Source of the DNA: Lachnospira sp. UBA4346
Lineage (GTDB): Bacteria; Bacillota; Clostridia; Lachnospirales; Lachnospiraceae
Direction: 5' to 3'
Assembly: GCA_002394205.1 (NCBI GenBank)
Contig: DGTC01000064.1
Coordinates: 9,590 to 73,589 of the forward strand
Length of the DNA stretch: 64,000 bases
Part shown: positions 53,110-62,486 of the stretch, piece by piece
Numbering within the stretch: the stretch's first letter is position 1
Layout: each line of letters begins with the position of its first letter
The notes under the pieces: model-generated
Databases searched by the model: none
What the model was told of the DNA's origin: nothing
What the model saw: only the letters and a program-made list of their open reading frames with translations
Program-made: the position numbers and the translations under genes

Positions 53110-53694
53110 TTGAAGAGAAAAATAGGTCTGTTACTGATGGTAATTGGAACGTTCATATTGGTAACAATTTCAATATATAGTATTCAGGATGTTAATGATA
53201 GATTTCCAAATGTAACAGAATATGAATATGCAACCAAAGATTCGCCGGGACAGATGAATGGGATAGAAATCTTACCGTTGGAACATCATATTTATACAAA
53301 GGAAGAATATCAAAAAATATATGGAGCATCGAATTCTTTTTTTGAAAATGAGCAGTATTCGGCAGATAACTACCGGATTCTTGTTTTTACCATTCAATAT
53401 CACAATACGTTAACGCAGACGTTGCAGTGTGAAGTAGATGGGTATGAGATGATTGGAAAACACACAGGAATTCACAATGGCGTAATGGCATTAAACGGAA
53501 GAGATACGATACAGCTTGCACCGCAAGAGACTCAGATTGTTTCAGTTGGAACGGGTGTTCTGGCACCAGGCTTGATTTTTCAGACGGATATTGCAAAGTT
53601 GGAAGAGGAAGATTTTTTGCTGACTTATTGGTGGTATCCGAAGAATCAGTCCTTATTATTTGCGGCGCATGATGAGATTGGAGAGGACAGATGA
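53110..53694 (+). CDS. Membrane-anchored extracytoplasmic protein (TTG start)
   Basis: A 194-aa protein starting at TTG 53110 just after aaggaggg. The N-terminal anchor (KRKIGLLLMVIGTFILVTIS) precedes an extracytoplasmic beta-rich domain. It shares an overall plan with the preceding lipoprotein (both look like DUF4352-type domains; for example ILVFTIQYHN vs YCIQLKIKN). It overlaps the next gene by 4 bp. Unknown function, likely an immunity-type partner. Confidence 0.65.
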   Translation: MKRKIGLLLMVIGTFILVTISIYSIQDVNDRFPNVTEYEYATKDSPGQMNGIEILPLEHHIYTKEEYQKIYGASNSFFENEQYSADNYRILVFTIQYHNTLTQTLQCEVDGYEMIGKHTGIHNGVMALNGRDTIQLAPQETQIVSVGTGVLAPGLIFQTDIAKLEEEDFLLTYWWYPKNQSLLFAAHDEIGEDR

Positions 53695-54518
53695 TAGAAC
53701 AGATGAAAACGGAATACAGACGGATGTTTCGTGCTGCATCGTTTTGGATTGCCTTGGGGTTGGGGAGTATCATAGCGATTGCACAGATTGTATTCGTGGT
53801 ATATCCATTATCTTTGCATATGTTACAGTTTTATACAGGACATACAGGAATTCCCCCAAGTGTATATACGAAATGGTTGGGACAGGATGGTGCAACTGCA
53901 TATCATGAAATTTATAGGATTAGTATTCCGATTATTGCAATGTTGCCGCATGCACTTTCCTATTATTTTGATAAGAAACAAGGATATATTAAAAATATTT
54001 ATACACGTACAAAAAAGAAAAATTATTTGGTGGCAAAATATATTGTGACATTTACCAGTGGTGGGATTGCAGTATGTATTCCATATTGTATTAATTTTTG
54101 GTTATCATCCTGTTTGCTGCCACAATTGATTCCGGTGCGAAATGGAATGGCACCATTGGTTGCAACATCAGTATTTCAGTCGATTTATTATCGGAATCCG
54201 TTGTTGTATACAATTATTTTTATGGGAATATTATTCGTGTATAGTGGCGTATTTGCGACAACTGCATTGGCAGCGGTAACGTTTGTGGATAATGTTTTTC
54301 TATTGAGTATGTTTCCATTTCTATTGTGGTATGGGTTGGGAAGTATTGATAAATATTTTTTTGAATCAAGCATGTGTACGATTAATCCGATGCTTCTTTC
54401 AGATATGGCAGTTGGTATACATGTGCCTGTTTGGTATATTTTGATATACATTGTTATCCTGGGAGCTTTGTCGGCTGCATTGTATTTCTGGAATGGAGAG
54501 CGAGCAGATGTATTTTAG
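53691..54518 (+). CDS. ABC-2-like membrane protein 1
   Basis: A 275-aa protein with about six transmembrane helices (ASFWIALGLGSIIAIAQIVF, ISIPIIAMLPHALSYYF, LYTIIFMGILFVYSGVFA). The basic loop YIKNIYTRTKKKNYLVAKY resembles the coupling region of ABC-2 permeases. Overlaps the upstream gene by ATGA and the downstream start. Likely one of three permease-like subunits served by the ATPase at 56253. Confidence 0.65.
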   Translation: MIEQMKTEYRRMFRAASFWIALGLGSIIAIAQIVFVVYPLSLHMLQFYTGHTGIPPSVYTKWLGQDGATAYHEIYRISIPIIAMLPHALSYYFDKKQGYIKNIYTRTKKKNYLVAKYIVTFTSGGIAVCIPYCINFWLSSCLLPQLIPVRNGMAPLVATSVFQSIYYRNPLLYTIIFMGILFVYSGVFATTALAAVTFVDNVFLLSMFPFLLWYGLGSIDKYFFESSMCTINPMLLSDMAVGIHVPVWYILIYIVILGALSAALYFWNGERADVF

Positions 54519-55293
54519 AATAAAAAGCAATATATCGCGTAGGGGTGCAGCTGTTTTTTATATACTTCTTACAGTGATATGCGTTGTGATAATTGAATGG
54601 ATTCTTCATATGAATTCTTTTCAGAGTCAATATATTCGTTTGTTTTGTTTAAATGATATTTATTGTGAACTTTTACAGTATGGACATGTGTATATTTTGT
54701 TGGTGGTCGAGCTTAGATGTGTTGTTGAATTAAAAGAGGATATGAGAATATCTGTAGTTGTAAGAATGCGAAGTATGCACCACTTATGGAACTCGTTGAG
54801 TTGTAAAATGTTTGCGATTGGTTTACAATCGGCAATATTTATTACAGCGACTGCAACTGTGTATGCATTGGTAAGGCATGTAGGAATCCGTTCAAATTGG
54901 GATAAGACATATTCGTATATGTATGGAAGTTTGGGGCGTGCTGCATTACAGAATGTACCGGTTGTTTTGGTTGCGGTCGTATTTGTAATGACAGTATGCC
55001 TGGTATCATACACGCTGTCTATGGCACTTGCGTTGATTTGGTGGTGGAGCAGCAGACCTGTTTATGGATATGTATTGCCTCCAATTTTAGAAATTCTGGA
55101 TAAGTATGCGCAGCCGTCTATGCATTGTTATCAATATTTTAGCTGTGCATTGATGAATTCTAAACGGCTGGCAATGCAGACAAGGAGTATTTGGCAGTAC
55201 GTAGGCTATTTGGCAGGCAGTACCGTCGTGATGTATTTCATAGGTGTATTTGCATTTCGACGAAAAGATTATTTGAAAGAATGGGGGACTTGA
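54508..55293 (+). CDS. ABC-2-like membrane protein 2
   Basis: A 261-aa hydrophobic protein with about six helices (GAAVFYILLTVICVVIIEWIL, LQSAIFITATATVYALV, VVLVAVVFVMTVCLVSYTL). ATG 54508 is supported by ggagagcg; the frame extends upstream but overlaps the previous gene. No known family signature is visible. Part of the same operon. Confidence 0.62.
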   Translation: MYFRIKSNISRRGAAVFYILLTVICVVIIEWILHMNSFQSQYIRLFCLNDIYCELLQYGHVYILLVVELRCVVELKEDMRISVVVRMRSMHHLWNSLSCKMFAIGLQSAIFITATATVYALVRHVGIRSNWDKTYSYMYGSLGRAALQNVPVVLVAVVFVMTVCLVSYTLSMALALIWWWSSRPVYGYVLPPILEILDKYAQPSMHCYQYFSCALMNSKRLAMQTRSIWQYVGYLAGSTVVMYFIGVFAFRRKDYLKEWGT

Positions 55294-55294
55294 C

Positions 55295-56185
55295 TTGAAG
55301 AACAGGTTATTTTATGACTGGAAATTAATGCTGGCACAAGTACATCTTGGAATTCGCAGTCATTGGAAATGGTATTGTGTACCGTTGCTTTTTGGAATGG
55401 TTCAGGGATATTTGTTCTTTTGGCAGTTAGCATTGTGGAGTCAATATACGCCGGAAATATTTTATGGTTCATTTGGAGATATGATTATGTACGTATTTCG
55501 TGGCATGGAAGAATATGTACCACATAATATGCAGCAGTTTCAGGTACCGGTTACCTATCTGTTAATCAATATTGGTGTAGCAGTGTTTGTAGGAAATCAG
55601 ACAGCACGGGATTTGGAAGACTTTGGAAAATTACAGCTTTTACGGTATCATAATCGAACAGTATGGTGGCTTGGAAAATGTTTATGGTGTGTTGTGCATA
55701 TATTGATTTTTTATGGGATGCTTTATATGGGATTATTGTTCGCAATGTTTGCAAATATTCGACATTTAGAACTGTCTGGTATTCGAGACATTTTTCAAAT
55801 ACATACATATATTTATAACAATGTATTTTATTGTCAGATGCCTATGACAAATTCTGTTGGTACGGTTCTTTTGATTGCAGTGTTGATGCCAATGGTAACG
55901 TCTATTGCATTGTCTTTTTTGCAGATGTGTTTGGAAATGTTGTTGTCTCCATCTGTCGTGATGGTTTTGTTAATGGGGATTGATGTATTGTCTGCATTCT
56001 TTATGAAATGGTGTTGGCTGGGAAATTATATGATGATTTTTCGTTACAATTTTATCAATCCCAATGGCGTATGTTGGCAGTTGGGGCTGGAGATAGATGT
56101 GTGCGTGGCTGTATTGGCAATTTTCATTGGAAATATTCTATTTGGAAGATATGATGTGATGCCGAGAATGAAAGAATATGTATAA
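55295..56185 (+). CDS. ABC-2-like membrane protein 3 (TTG start)
   Basis: A 296-aa membrane protein starting at TTG 55295, two bases after the previous stop and 7 nt after gggggac. Hydrophobic helices (WYCVPLLFGMVQGYLFF, YLLINIGVAVFVGNQ, VTSIALSFLQMCLEMLLS). LEDFGKLQLLRYHNRTVWWLGK resembles an ABC permease coupling loop. Function inferred from the downstream ATPase. Confidence 0.62.
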   Translation: MKNRLFYDWKLMLAQVHLGIRSHWKWYCVPLLFGMVQGYLFFWQLALWSQYTPEIFYGSFGDMIMYVFRGMEEYVPHNMQQFQVPVTYLLINIGVAVFVGNQTARDLEDFGKLQLLRYHNRTVWWLGKCLWCVVHILIFYGMLYMGLLFAMFANIRHLELSGIRDIFQIHTYIYNNVFYCQMPMTNSVGTVLLIAVLMPMVTSIALSFLQMCLEMLLSPSVVMVLLMGIDVLSAFFMKWCWLGNYMMIFRYNFINPNGVCWQLGLEIDVCVAVLAIFIGNILFGRYDVMPRMKEYV

Positions 56186-56252
56186 TTGGAACTATGCGTG
56201 ATGTTCAAATATTTGTATAAAAATAATTTGCATGGAAAGGGTGTGAAATGTG

Positions 56253-56891
56253 ATGAATGAAATAATCATAGAAGACTATTCAAAAAAAATCAAAAATACG
56301 GAGGTGTTAAGTCATGTGAATTTGCGTCTGGAGGGTGGAAATGTGTATGGACTGAAGGGGAAAAATGGTTCTGGAAAAACAATGCTTATGCGTGCTATTT
56401 CAGGATTGATAAAAGGTTCACAAGGAAAGATAATAATCAATGGGGAGGTGCTTGGAAAAGATATTTCATTTCCAAGAAGTATTGGTGTGCTGATTGAAAA
56501 TCCGTCTTTTATTGGAGGATATACAGGCTTTCAAAACTTAAAAGTCTTGGCGGATATTCAGAAAAGAATTGATGACACGAGAATTCGTAATGTACTAAAA
56601 CAGGTAGGTTTGGATCCACAAGATAAGCGAACATTTCGAAAATATTCACTGGGAATGAAACAGAGGCTTGGGATAGCGGCAGCAGTTATGGAGTATCCGG
56701 ATATTGTGATTTTAGATGAACCAATTAATGCATTGGATGAGAGTGGAGCATTGCGGGTACGTGAAATACTAAAAGAACAAAAAGACAATGGTGCGATTTG
56801 TATTATTGCGTGTCATGATACAGAAGAACTGGAATATCTATCGGATGTTATCATAGATATTCAGGATGGAGTTATTGTAGGGGAGCGATAA
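56253..56891 (+). CDS. ABC transporter ATP-binding protein (bacteriocin-type)
   Basis: A 212-aa short ATPase typical of ABC-2/lantibiotic-immunity transporters. Walker A is LKGKNGSGKTMLMRAISG, the signature is KYSLGMKQRLGIAAAV, and Walker B is DIVILDEPINALDE. ATG 56253 follows aaagggtg; the in-frame GTG directly before it is also possible. It closes the operon that begins with the lipoprotein. It probably powers export or expulsion of a peptide or lipid. Confidence 0.88.
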   Translation: MNEIIIEDYSKKIKNTEVLSHVNLRLEGGNVYGLKGKNGSGKTMLMRAISGLIKGSQGKIIINGEVLGKDISFPRSIGVLIENPSFIGGYTGFQNLKVLADIQKRIDDTRIRNVLKQVGLDPQDKRTFRKYSLGMKQRLGIAAAVMEYPDIVILDEPINALDESGALRVREILKEQKDNGAICIIACHDTEELEYLSDVIIDIQDGVIVGER

Positions 56892-56944
56892 AGAAATGTT
56901 AAAATTTCGTATTCGGCAGGGATTAGAATAAATTTCAAAAAAAC

Positions 56945-56973
56945 TTGACATAATAACAATCTTATGATATTCT
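56945..56973 (+). promoter_or_regulatory. Promoter of tRNA-Leu
   Basis: Perfect TTGACA (56945-56950), 17-bp spacer, TATTCT (56968-56973) with an upstream TG (extended -10). The same arrangement precedes the T-box at 63669. Confidence 0.8.
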
Positions 56974-57009
56974 ATAAAAGTTCCGTGCAGAACAATGCAC
57001 AGTACATAA

Positions 57010-57094
57010 GCAGTCGTGGCGGAATTGGCATACGCGCTAGACTAAGGATCTAGTCCGGGCTAACTGGGTGCGGGTTCAAGTCCCGCCGACTGCA
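57010..57094 (+). tRNA. tRNA-Leu (anticodon AAG)
   Basis: An 85-nt class II tRNA. Acceptor GCAGTCG/CGACTGC, anticodon stem CTAGA/TCTAG with loop CTAAGGA (AAG reads CTT), a long variable arm, and T loop TTCAAGT. Discriminator A, no encoded CCA. Confidence 0.95.
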
Positions 57095-57114
57095 CTTTTG
57101 AATATGAGTATATA

Positions 57115-57146
57115 GGGCTGTAACGTATTTGCGTTGCAGCCTTTTT
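57115..57146 (+). terminator. Terminator of tRNA-Leu
   Basis: GGCTGTAACG pairs with CGTTGCAGCC, then TTTTT. Confidence 0.85.
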
Positions 57147-57243
57147 GCTTTATAGAAAATACTTTCCTATTATATAATGTATAAAGAAAAATGCTATGCG
57201 AAAGCAAAGTGACGAAAAGAAATATTCAGACAGGAGAATGATT

Positions 57244-57813
57244 ATGCAGATTAGAATGGCAACAATTGAAGATACACAGGAATTATTAGCAATTTATACG
57301 CCGTATGTGGAAAAAACAGCAATTACCTTCGAATATGAAGTGCCTACATATGAAGAATTTAAGAACAGAGTGGCACATACCTTAGAAAAATATCCATATG
57401 TGGTAGCAGTAGAAAATAGTGAAATAATTGGATATGCATATACGGGACAGTTTAAGGGGAGAGCTGCATATGATTGGGCAGTAGAGACTTCCATTTATGT
57501 AAAAGAAGGGATGCATAAAAAAGGAATCGGCAAAGCGTTATATGCCAAGATAGAAGAGGTTTCAAAGAAACAAAATATTCAAAATTTATATGCATGCATT
57601 GGAATGCCGGCAAGTGAAGATACGCATTTAACAGCAAACAGTATGGAATTCCATGCACATTTAGGATTTGAATTGATTGGAACGTTTCATAAGTGTGGAT
57701 ATAAGTTTGATACATGGTATGATATGATTTGGATGGAAAAAATGTTGGGAGAACACAATGCGCAGACGCCAAAGTTCATACCATGCCCGCAGTTGCATTT
57801 AGAGTTTGAGTAA
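57244..57813 (+). CDS. GNAT acetyltransferase, phosphinothricin-acetyltransferase-like
   Basis: A 189-aa GNAT enzyme. MQIRMATIEDTQELLAIYTP is typical of the Pat/YwnH group (acyl acceptor often an amino acid analogue). The acetyl-CoA site is VKEGMHKKGIGKALYAKIEE (Q/R-x-x-G-x-G/A pattern), and HAHLGFELIGTFHKCGYKFD and WYDMIWMEK match the family. ATG 57244 follows caggag. The substrate is unknown. Confidence 0.87.
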   Translation: MQIRMATIEDTQELLAIYTPYVEKTAITFEYEVPTYEEFKNRVAHTLEKYPYVVAVENSEIIGYAYTGQFKGRAAYDWAVETSIYVKEGMHKKGIGKALYAKIEEVSKKQNIQNLYACIGMPASEDTHLTANSMEFHAHLGFELIGTFHKCGYKFDTWYDMIWMEKMLGEHNAQTPKFIPCPQLHLEFE

Positions 57814-57942
57814 TAGAAATTCTGTTTTTTGCAAGCTATATAAAAATTGAATAGAAACTATATAAAAGTAGTAATATTTTCCTAGTTGTCTTCGTGCTAG
57901 TATAGATTTATAGGCGTATCTATATAAAACAGGAGGACACAG

Positions 57943-58290
57943 ATGCAGAGAAAAAAACGGTATCAGAGTGAAAACATAGAAGAGGTCGTACAGGGGCGAT
58001 TCCTTGTGGCACATTCGCATCTCGAAAATGTTACATTTCAACAGTATCAAAGGCTGATTGAATTGACATTCTTAGAAGATGGTCTGATAGAAAAAATGTA
58101 CATGGACAGCAGAATAGATGTAGTTGCTGCGTATATTGTAAAAGACAATTTAAATAAAATGGTACTGTCAGAGTATGGTGATTTTTTGCTAAATACCGTC
58201 GGAGATTGTTTGGACAAGTCTGTTTTAGAGTATCAGATTCATGATCAGTTGGATGATTACATCTGTTTACATAAAGATACAATAGCCTGA
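57943..58290 (+). CDS. Unknown protein coupled to pectate lyase (115 aa)
   Basis: A 115-aa soluble helical protein, not recognised. It begins MQRKKRYQSENIEEVVQGRF and contains acidic, Leu-rich helices (LIELTFLEDGLIEKMYMDS). aaaacaggagg precedes ATG 57943. Only 20 bp separate its stop from the pectate lyase start, so the two are probably one transcript. No signal peptide. It could be a regulator or helper of the lyase, or unrelated. Confidence 0.65.
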   Translation: MQRKKRYQSENIEEVVQGRFLVAHSHLENVTFQQYQRLIELTFLEDGLIEKMYMDSRIDVVAAYIVKDNLNKMVLSEYGDFLLNTVGDCLDKSVLEYQIHDQLDDYICLHKDTIA

Positions 58291-58310
58291 GAAAATTTAG
58301 GAGGAGAAGT

Positions 58311-61300
58311 ATGAGAAGAAGCAGAAACAGAGTATTGGCACTTTTGCTTTCCATTGTATTTATCGTTGGAATGTTACCAATGGATTCTATTCGTGTAGCA
58401 GCGCAGGACGTACAGGCTGGTTTAGACGAATCACAGTGGAATTATGCAAAATTAGGAACACAGTCTGATAAAATGAAAGTGCCTGTTTACAAGGCAGCAG
58501 ATAACAAATTGACATTTAATACCGGTAGTGCCGGTAAAATGGCGAATACAGGTCAGAGTGGTTTTGTAACATATTATACAAAAATCAAATCTGCAGACAC
58601 CAATTTTACAATGCGCGGAAGATTTCACGTAACAGGTGTTAAGAAGCAGGATAATCAATCTTCATTCGGTTTGATAGCACTTGATTCATTAGGAAATGGT
58701 GATGGTGCAACAGATTATATAAATCAGATTGATATTTATGCAGCGACAAAGAACGAAAAAACAGGTTCATGTATACCGGGTATTCGTACATACTTTGGAA
58801 ATACAGATGTAACAGGTCAGAAGAATTTGGGCGGAACATGTGATGTAACACAGTATTTTGATTCAAATGCGACAATATTTAGCAGCAGCAATGCAGCTGA
58901 TTTATATTACAATTTTGAAATGGTTAAAGATTGTAACGGTTATGTATGTAACTGGTATAACGATGATTGGTCTGAAGTGAAAAATACAATTCGTGTATAC
59001 AATCCTGAAAGATTATTACAGCAGGATGGAGAATATGTATATGTAGGTTTCTACGCCAGCCGTATTGGTACAGTAGAAGTGACAGATATTTCGTATGAAC
59101 AGCATACACCGACAGCAGAAGAACTTTCACAGATAGACCGTTCAAAATGGGTTGATTATGATGAAGTAAAGATTAAGACATTTAATGGTACATCAACATC
59201 AGACTCAGATTACAGATATCGTTTTACAAGTAATGTGACAGGTACAGTCAGTGTATCAGACAGCAATGGAAATGATTATATCAAGGAACAGCCGATTGCC
59301 AATGGAGATACAGTAGACTTCACATTATCAGATTATGGATATGAGCTTCCGATGGGAGAAACAATATTTACAACCGTTGTTACACCGGCAGAAAATATTA
59401 TTGATGCAAATGGTGTTGCGCAATTTGAAGATCGTCTTGTGTTACAGGATTATAGTCCTGTAACAGTTGAAGATACAGTTGTTCGTAAGCAGTTGTCAAC
59501 ACAGGATGGTGTTATGTATGTATCACCGGAAGGAACAGCAGATGGAAATGGTACAACAGAATCACCATATGATTTAGATACAGCGGTATCTTTCGCAGCA
59601 GCAGGAGATACGATTATTCTTTTAGATGGAACTTATACAAGAAATACAATGGTAGAAGTACCATATAGTGTATCTGGAACAGAAGCTAAGCCGATTGTTA
59701 TGAAAGCAGAACATACAGGCAAAGCAGTAATTGAAGGTTCAGGCATTAAGAAGTCTTCGGATTCCGTTCTGTTCTTAAAAGGTAATTACTGGAAAGTAGA
59801 AGGCATTACCGTATGTAAGTCTTCTGATGGAACAAAAGGTATTCATGTGACAGGTAACCATAATACATTTACAATGTGTGAAATGTTTGACAATGGTTCA
59901 ACAGGTCTTCAGATTAGTTATTCTGGTGGAGAACCAAAGAAATGGTGGCCGTCTTATAACACAATTTTGAATTGTACCTCTTATAATAACTGTGATGGAA
60001 AGCAGAATGACGCGGATGGTTTCGCAGCAAAGTTATCTGTAGGTCCTGGAAATGTATTTGATGGATGTATTTCACATCACAACGCAGATGACGGTTATGA
60101 TTTATATGCAAAGGATAAAGCCGGATACGGTCCGATTGAAGCAGTTATAATCCAGAATTGTCTTGCATATGATAATGGTATTTTAATGGACGGTTCTTAT
60201 GCAAAAGCGAGTGCAAACGGATTTAAGCTCGGTGGCGAAGGATTAACAGGTAAGCATGTTTTAAGAAACAGTGTATCATGGAATAACGGCGGAAGCGGTA
60301 TCATGAGTAATAATGGACCGGACTGTCAGGTATATAACTGTATTTCTGTTGATAATGGTCTGTTTTCAAGAGTAGGAAAAACAGATGACAGAAATAATTA
60401 TCAGCTTACACCGAAAAATGGTGCAAAGTATCTTGGACAGACGGGATATGTGATTGAAAATTCTCTTGGATTCTATACAAAAGCAATTACGAATTATGGA
60501 ACAATGGCTTCTGATAAGTTTGTATTGTTAGGACAGGATGAAAGTATTTATCGTAATGCAAGCAACTATTTATGTATGGATATTAGCAAGGCAGTCAGTG
60601 ATAATACAGAAGGCGTCGCAGTTGAAGAAAATTGGTTTGAATCCGTAGATTATGCAAATATTACACCAACTAGAAATGAAGATGGTTCGATAGATATGCA
60701 TGGATTGTTTGTATTGACAAGTAAAGCACCAAAGGGAATTGGTGCAGTAATTAACGAGTCAAAAGAAACACCAGAAGAACCAACAGAGCCGGAAGTAAAA
60801 CCAACAGAGCCGGAAGTAAAACCGACAGAACCAGAGATAAAGCCGACAGAACCGGAGGTAAAGCCAACAGAACCAGAGGTAACACCGACAGAGCCGACAA
60901 CACCGGAGGTAAAGCCGACAGAACCAGAGGTAAAACCGACAGAACCGACAACACCGGAGGTAAAACCGACAGAACCAGAGGTAACACCAACAGAACCGAC
61001 AACACCGGAAGTGAAGCCGACAGAACCAGAGGTAACACCAACAGAGCCGACAACACCAGAAGTGAAGCCGACAGAACCAGAAGTAACACCAACAGAGCCG
61101 ACGACACCTGAAGTAGAACCAACAAAGCCGGTTGAAAAACTTTCAGTTTCATTGAAGGTAAATACAGCAAAAGTTCTTGCAGGAAATACAGTAATAGCAA
61201 ATGTTACAGCAACAGGTGGAGATGGGGATTATACATATCGATTCCTTGTATACACACCGGCAACAAAGGCATGGGAAACTGTGCAGGATTATGCAAAAAC

Positions 61301-62255
61301 ATCAGTACTTCGTTGGAAAGCAACAGGCAGCGGAGCAAGACATTTATATGTAGAAGTAAAAGATGGAACGGGAGAAACAGTTAGAAGTAAGGCATTTGGT
61401 GTTACAGTATCGACAAGACCTACACTTACAGTCAAGGCAAGTACATCAAGAGTTGCAACAGGCAATACAGTAAGACTTACAGCAACAGCCAGTCAGGGAA
61501 GCGGTAAGTATACATACAGATATATTATGTATACGCCGGCAACAAAGACTTGGACACAGTTGCAGGGATTTGGAACGAAGAATACATATACATGGAAAGC
61601 AACAGGAACAGGTGCAAGACACTTATATGTAGAAGTGAAAGATAGCAATGGAACAGTAACAAGAAGCAAAGCATTCGGTGTAACTGTTACAAGCAGACCG
61701 ACAGTTGCAGGAAGATTGAGTACGTCTAAGGTAGCTGCGGGAAATCAGGTTACAATTAAGGCGACAGCCAGTCAGGGAAGCGGTAAGTATACATACAGAT
61801 ATGTAATGTATACACCGGCAACAAAAGAGTGGAAAGAGTTGCAGGGATATAGTGCAAAGGACAGCTACACATGGACAGCGACAGGAACCGGAGCTAGACA
61901 TTTATACATCGATGTTAAGGACAGCAACGGAACAGTAACAAGAAGTAAGGCATATGGTGTAACTGTTGTAGCAAGACCAGCCGTTACAGTGAAGATTAGT
62001 ACATCTAAGATTCGTACAAAAGGAAAAGTAACAATCACAGCAACAGCCAGTCAGGGAAGTGGTCAGTATACATATAGATATATTATGTATACACCAGCAA
62101 CAAAAACCTGGACACAGTTGCAAGGATTCGGTGCAAAGAACACTTACACGTGGACAGCAACAGGTACGGGAGCCAGACATTTGTATGTAGAAGTGAAAGA
62201 TAGTAACGGAACAGTAACAAGAAGTAAAGCATTCGGTGTAACTGTTACAAAATAA
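58311..62255 (+). CDS. Secreted multidomain pectate lyase (PL9-like)
   Basis: A 1314-aa exported enzyme that cleaves pectate by beta-elimination. Signal peptide (RVLALLLSIVFIVGMLPMDS, cleavage near VAA-Q at 31-33), an N-terminal beta domain (~35-280), and a parallel beta-helix catalytic domain (~395-800). The helix has DGFAAKLSVGPGNVFDGC, NADDGYDLYAKD near residues 589-600 (calcium-binding Asp cluster of the PL9 family), and NGFKLGG with Lys near 638 (likely base). A Thr/Pro/Glu linker (TEPEVKP-type, ~823-940) leads to four tandem ~93-residue repeats (YTYRYIMYTPATKTW type). No LPxTG anchor, so it is probably released or held by the repeats. Supplies galacturonate to the uxa genes. Confidence 0.92.
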   Translation: MRRSRNRVLALLLSIVFIVGMLPMDSIRVAAQDVQAGLDESQWNYAKLGTQSDKMKVPVYKAADNKLTFNTGSAGKMANTGQSGFVTYYTKIKSADTNFTMRGRFHVTGVKKQDNQSSFGLIALDSLGNGDGATDYINQIDIYAATKNEKTGSCIPGIRTYFGNTDVTGQKNLGGTCDVTQYFDSNATIFSSSNAADLYYNFEMVKDCNGYVCNWYNDDWSEVKNTIRVYNPERLLQQDGEYVYVGFYASRIGTVEVTDISYEQHTPTAEELSQIDRSKWVDYDEVKIKTFNGTSTSDSDYRYRFTSNVTGTVSVSDSNGNDYIKEQPIANGDTVDFTLSDYGYELPMGETIFTTVVTPAENIIDANGVAQFEDRLVLQDYSPVTVEDTVVRKQLSTQDGVMYVSPEGTADGNGTTESPYDLDTAVSFAAAGDTIILLDGTYTRNTMVEVPYSVSGTEAKPIVMKAEHTGKAVIEGSGIKKSSDSVLFLKGNYWKVEGITVCKSSDGTKGIHVTGNHNTFTMCEMFDNGSTGLQISYSGGEPKKWWPSYNTILNCTSYNNCDGKQNDADGFAAKLSVGPGNVFDGCISHHNADDGYDLYAKDKAGYGPIEAVIIQNCLAYDNGILMDGSYAKASANGFKLGGEGLTGKHVLRNSVSWNNGGSGIMSNNGPDCQVYNCISVDNGLFSRVGKTDDRNNYQLTPKNGAKYLGQTGYVIENSLGFYTKAITNYGTMASDKFVLLGQDESIYRNASNYLCMDISKAVSDNTEGVAVEENWFESVDYANITPTRNEDGSIDMHGLFVLTSKAPKGIGAVINESKETPEEPTEPEVKPTEPEVKPTEPEIKPTEPEVKPTEPEVTPTEPTTPEVKPTEPEVKPTEPTTPEVKPTEPEVTPTEPTTPEVKPTEPEVTPTEPTTPEVKPTEPEVTPTEPTTPEVEPTKPVEKLSVSLKVNTAKVLAGNTVIANVTATGGDGDYTYRFLVYTPATKAWETVQDYAKTSVLRWKATGSGARHLYVEVKDGTGETVRSKAFGVTVSTRPTLTVKASTSRVATGNTVRLTATASQGSGKYTYRYIMYTPATKTWTQLQGFGTKNTYTWKATGTGARHLYVEVKDSNGTVTRSKAFGVTVTSRPTVAGRLSTSKVAAGNQVTIKATASQGSGKYTYRYVMYTPATKEWKELQGYSAKDSYTWTATGTGARHLYIDVKDSNGTVTRSKAYGVTVVARPAVTVKISTSKIRTKGKVTITATASQGSGQYTYRYIMYTPATKTWTQLQGFGAKNTYTWTATGTGARHLYVEVKDSNGTVTRSKAFGVTVTK
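60778..61135 (+). repeat. TEPEVKP-type coding repeats (linker)
   Basis: Tandem short units of the form T-E-P-E-V-K-P-T-E-P-T-T-P within the lyase gene, about 115 codons in all. Copies vary in the third codon base. It forms an extended protein linker. Confidence 0.9.
61144..62252 (+). repeat. Four 279-bp coding repeats in the pectate lyase C-terminus
   Basis: Units of about 93 codons. The ACAGCCAGTCAGGGAAG block occurs at 61485, 61764 and 62043, exactly 279 bp apart. Repeats 2-4 are very similar at DNA level; the first is more divergent. Confidence 0.9.
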
Positions 62256-62358
62256 CAAAAGCAGAGTTCTTTTGTAAATAAAAGTTCAGATTACAGGGAT
62301 TTCTTTGTGGAGAATAATTGTTATATAAGAAATACAAAGAGATTCTTAGAACGTAAGA

Positions 62359-62387
62359 AAGCGTCAGACGTTGGTCTGACGCTTTTT
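62359..62387 (+). terminator. Terminator of the pectate lyase gene
   Basis: A perfect 11-bp stem (AAGCGTCAGAC / GTCTGACGCTT) with a GTTG loop and a T run. On the minus strand it could also end the lysR transcript. Confidence 0.9.
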
Positions 62388-62486
62388 GCCGTGCAGGATT
62401 TATTGAAATCCAATTCAAAATATAATATGATTGTATGAATGTTAACAAAAATGGAGTGCGTAACATTAAAAAATTCATTGGTTACG

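Noticed and set aside
60778..61135. Regular short repeats resembling a CRISPR array
   Set aside because: The units are contiguous, in frame with the lyase gene, and have no unique spacers; no cas genes are nearby.
60751..61200. Minus-strand Leu/Val/Pro-rich ORF
   Set aside because: It is the reverse of the TEPEVKP coding repeats; the periodic composition comes from the repeat, not from a gene.
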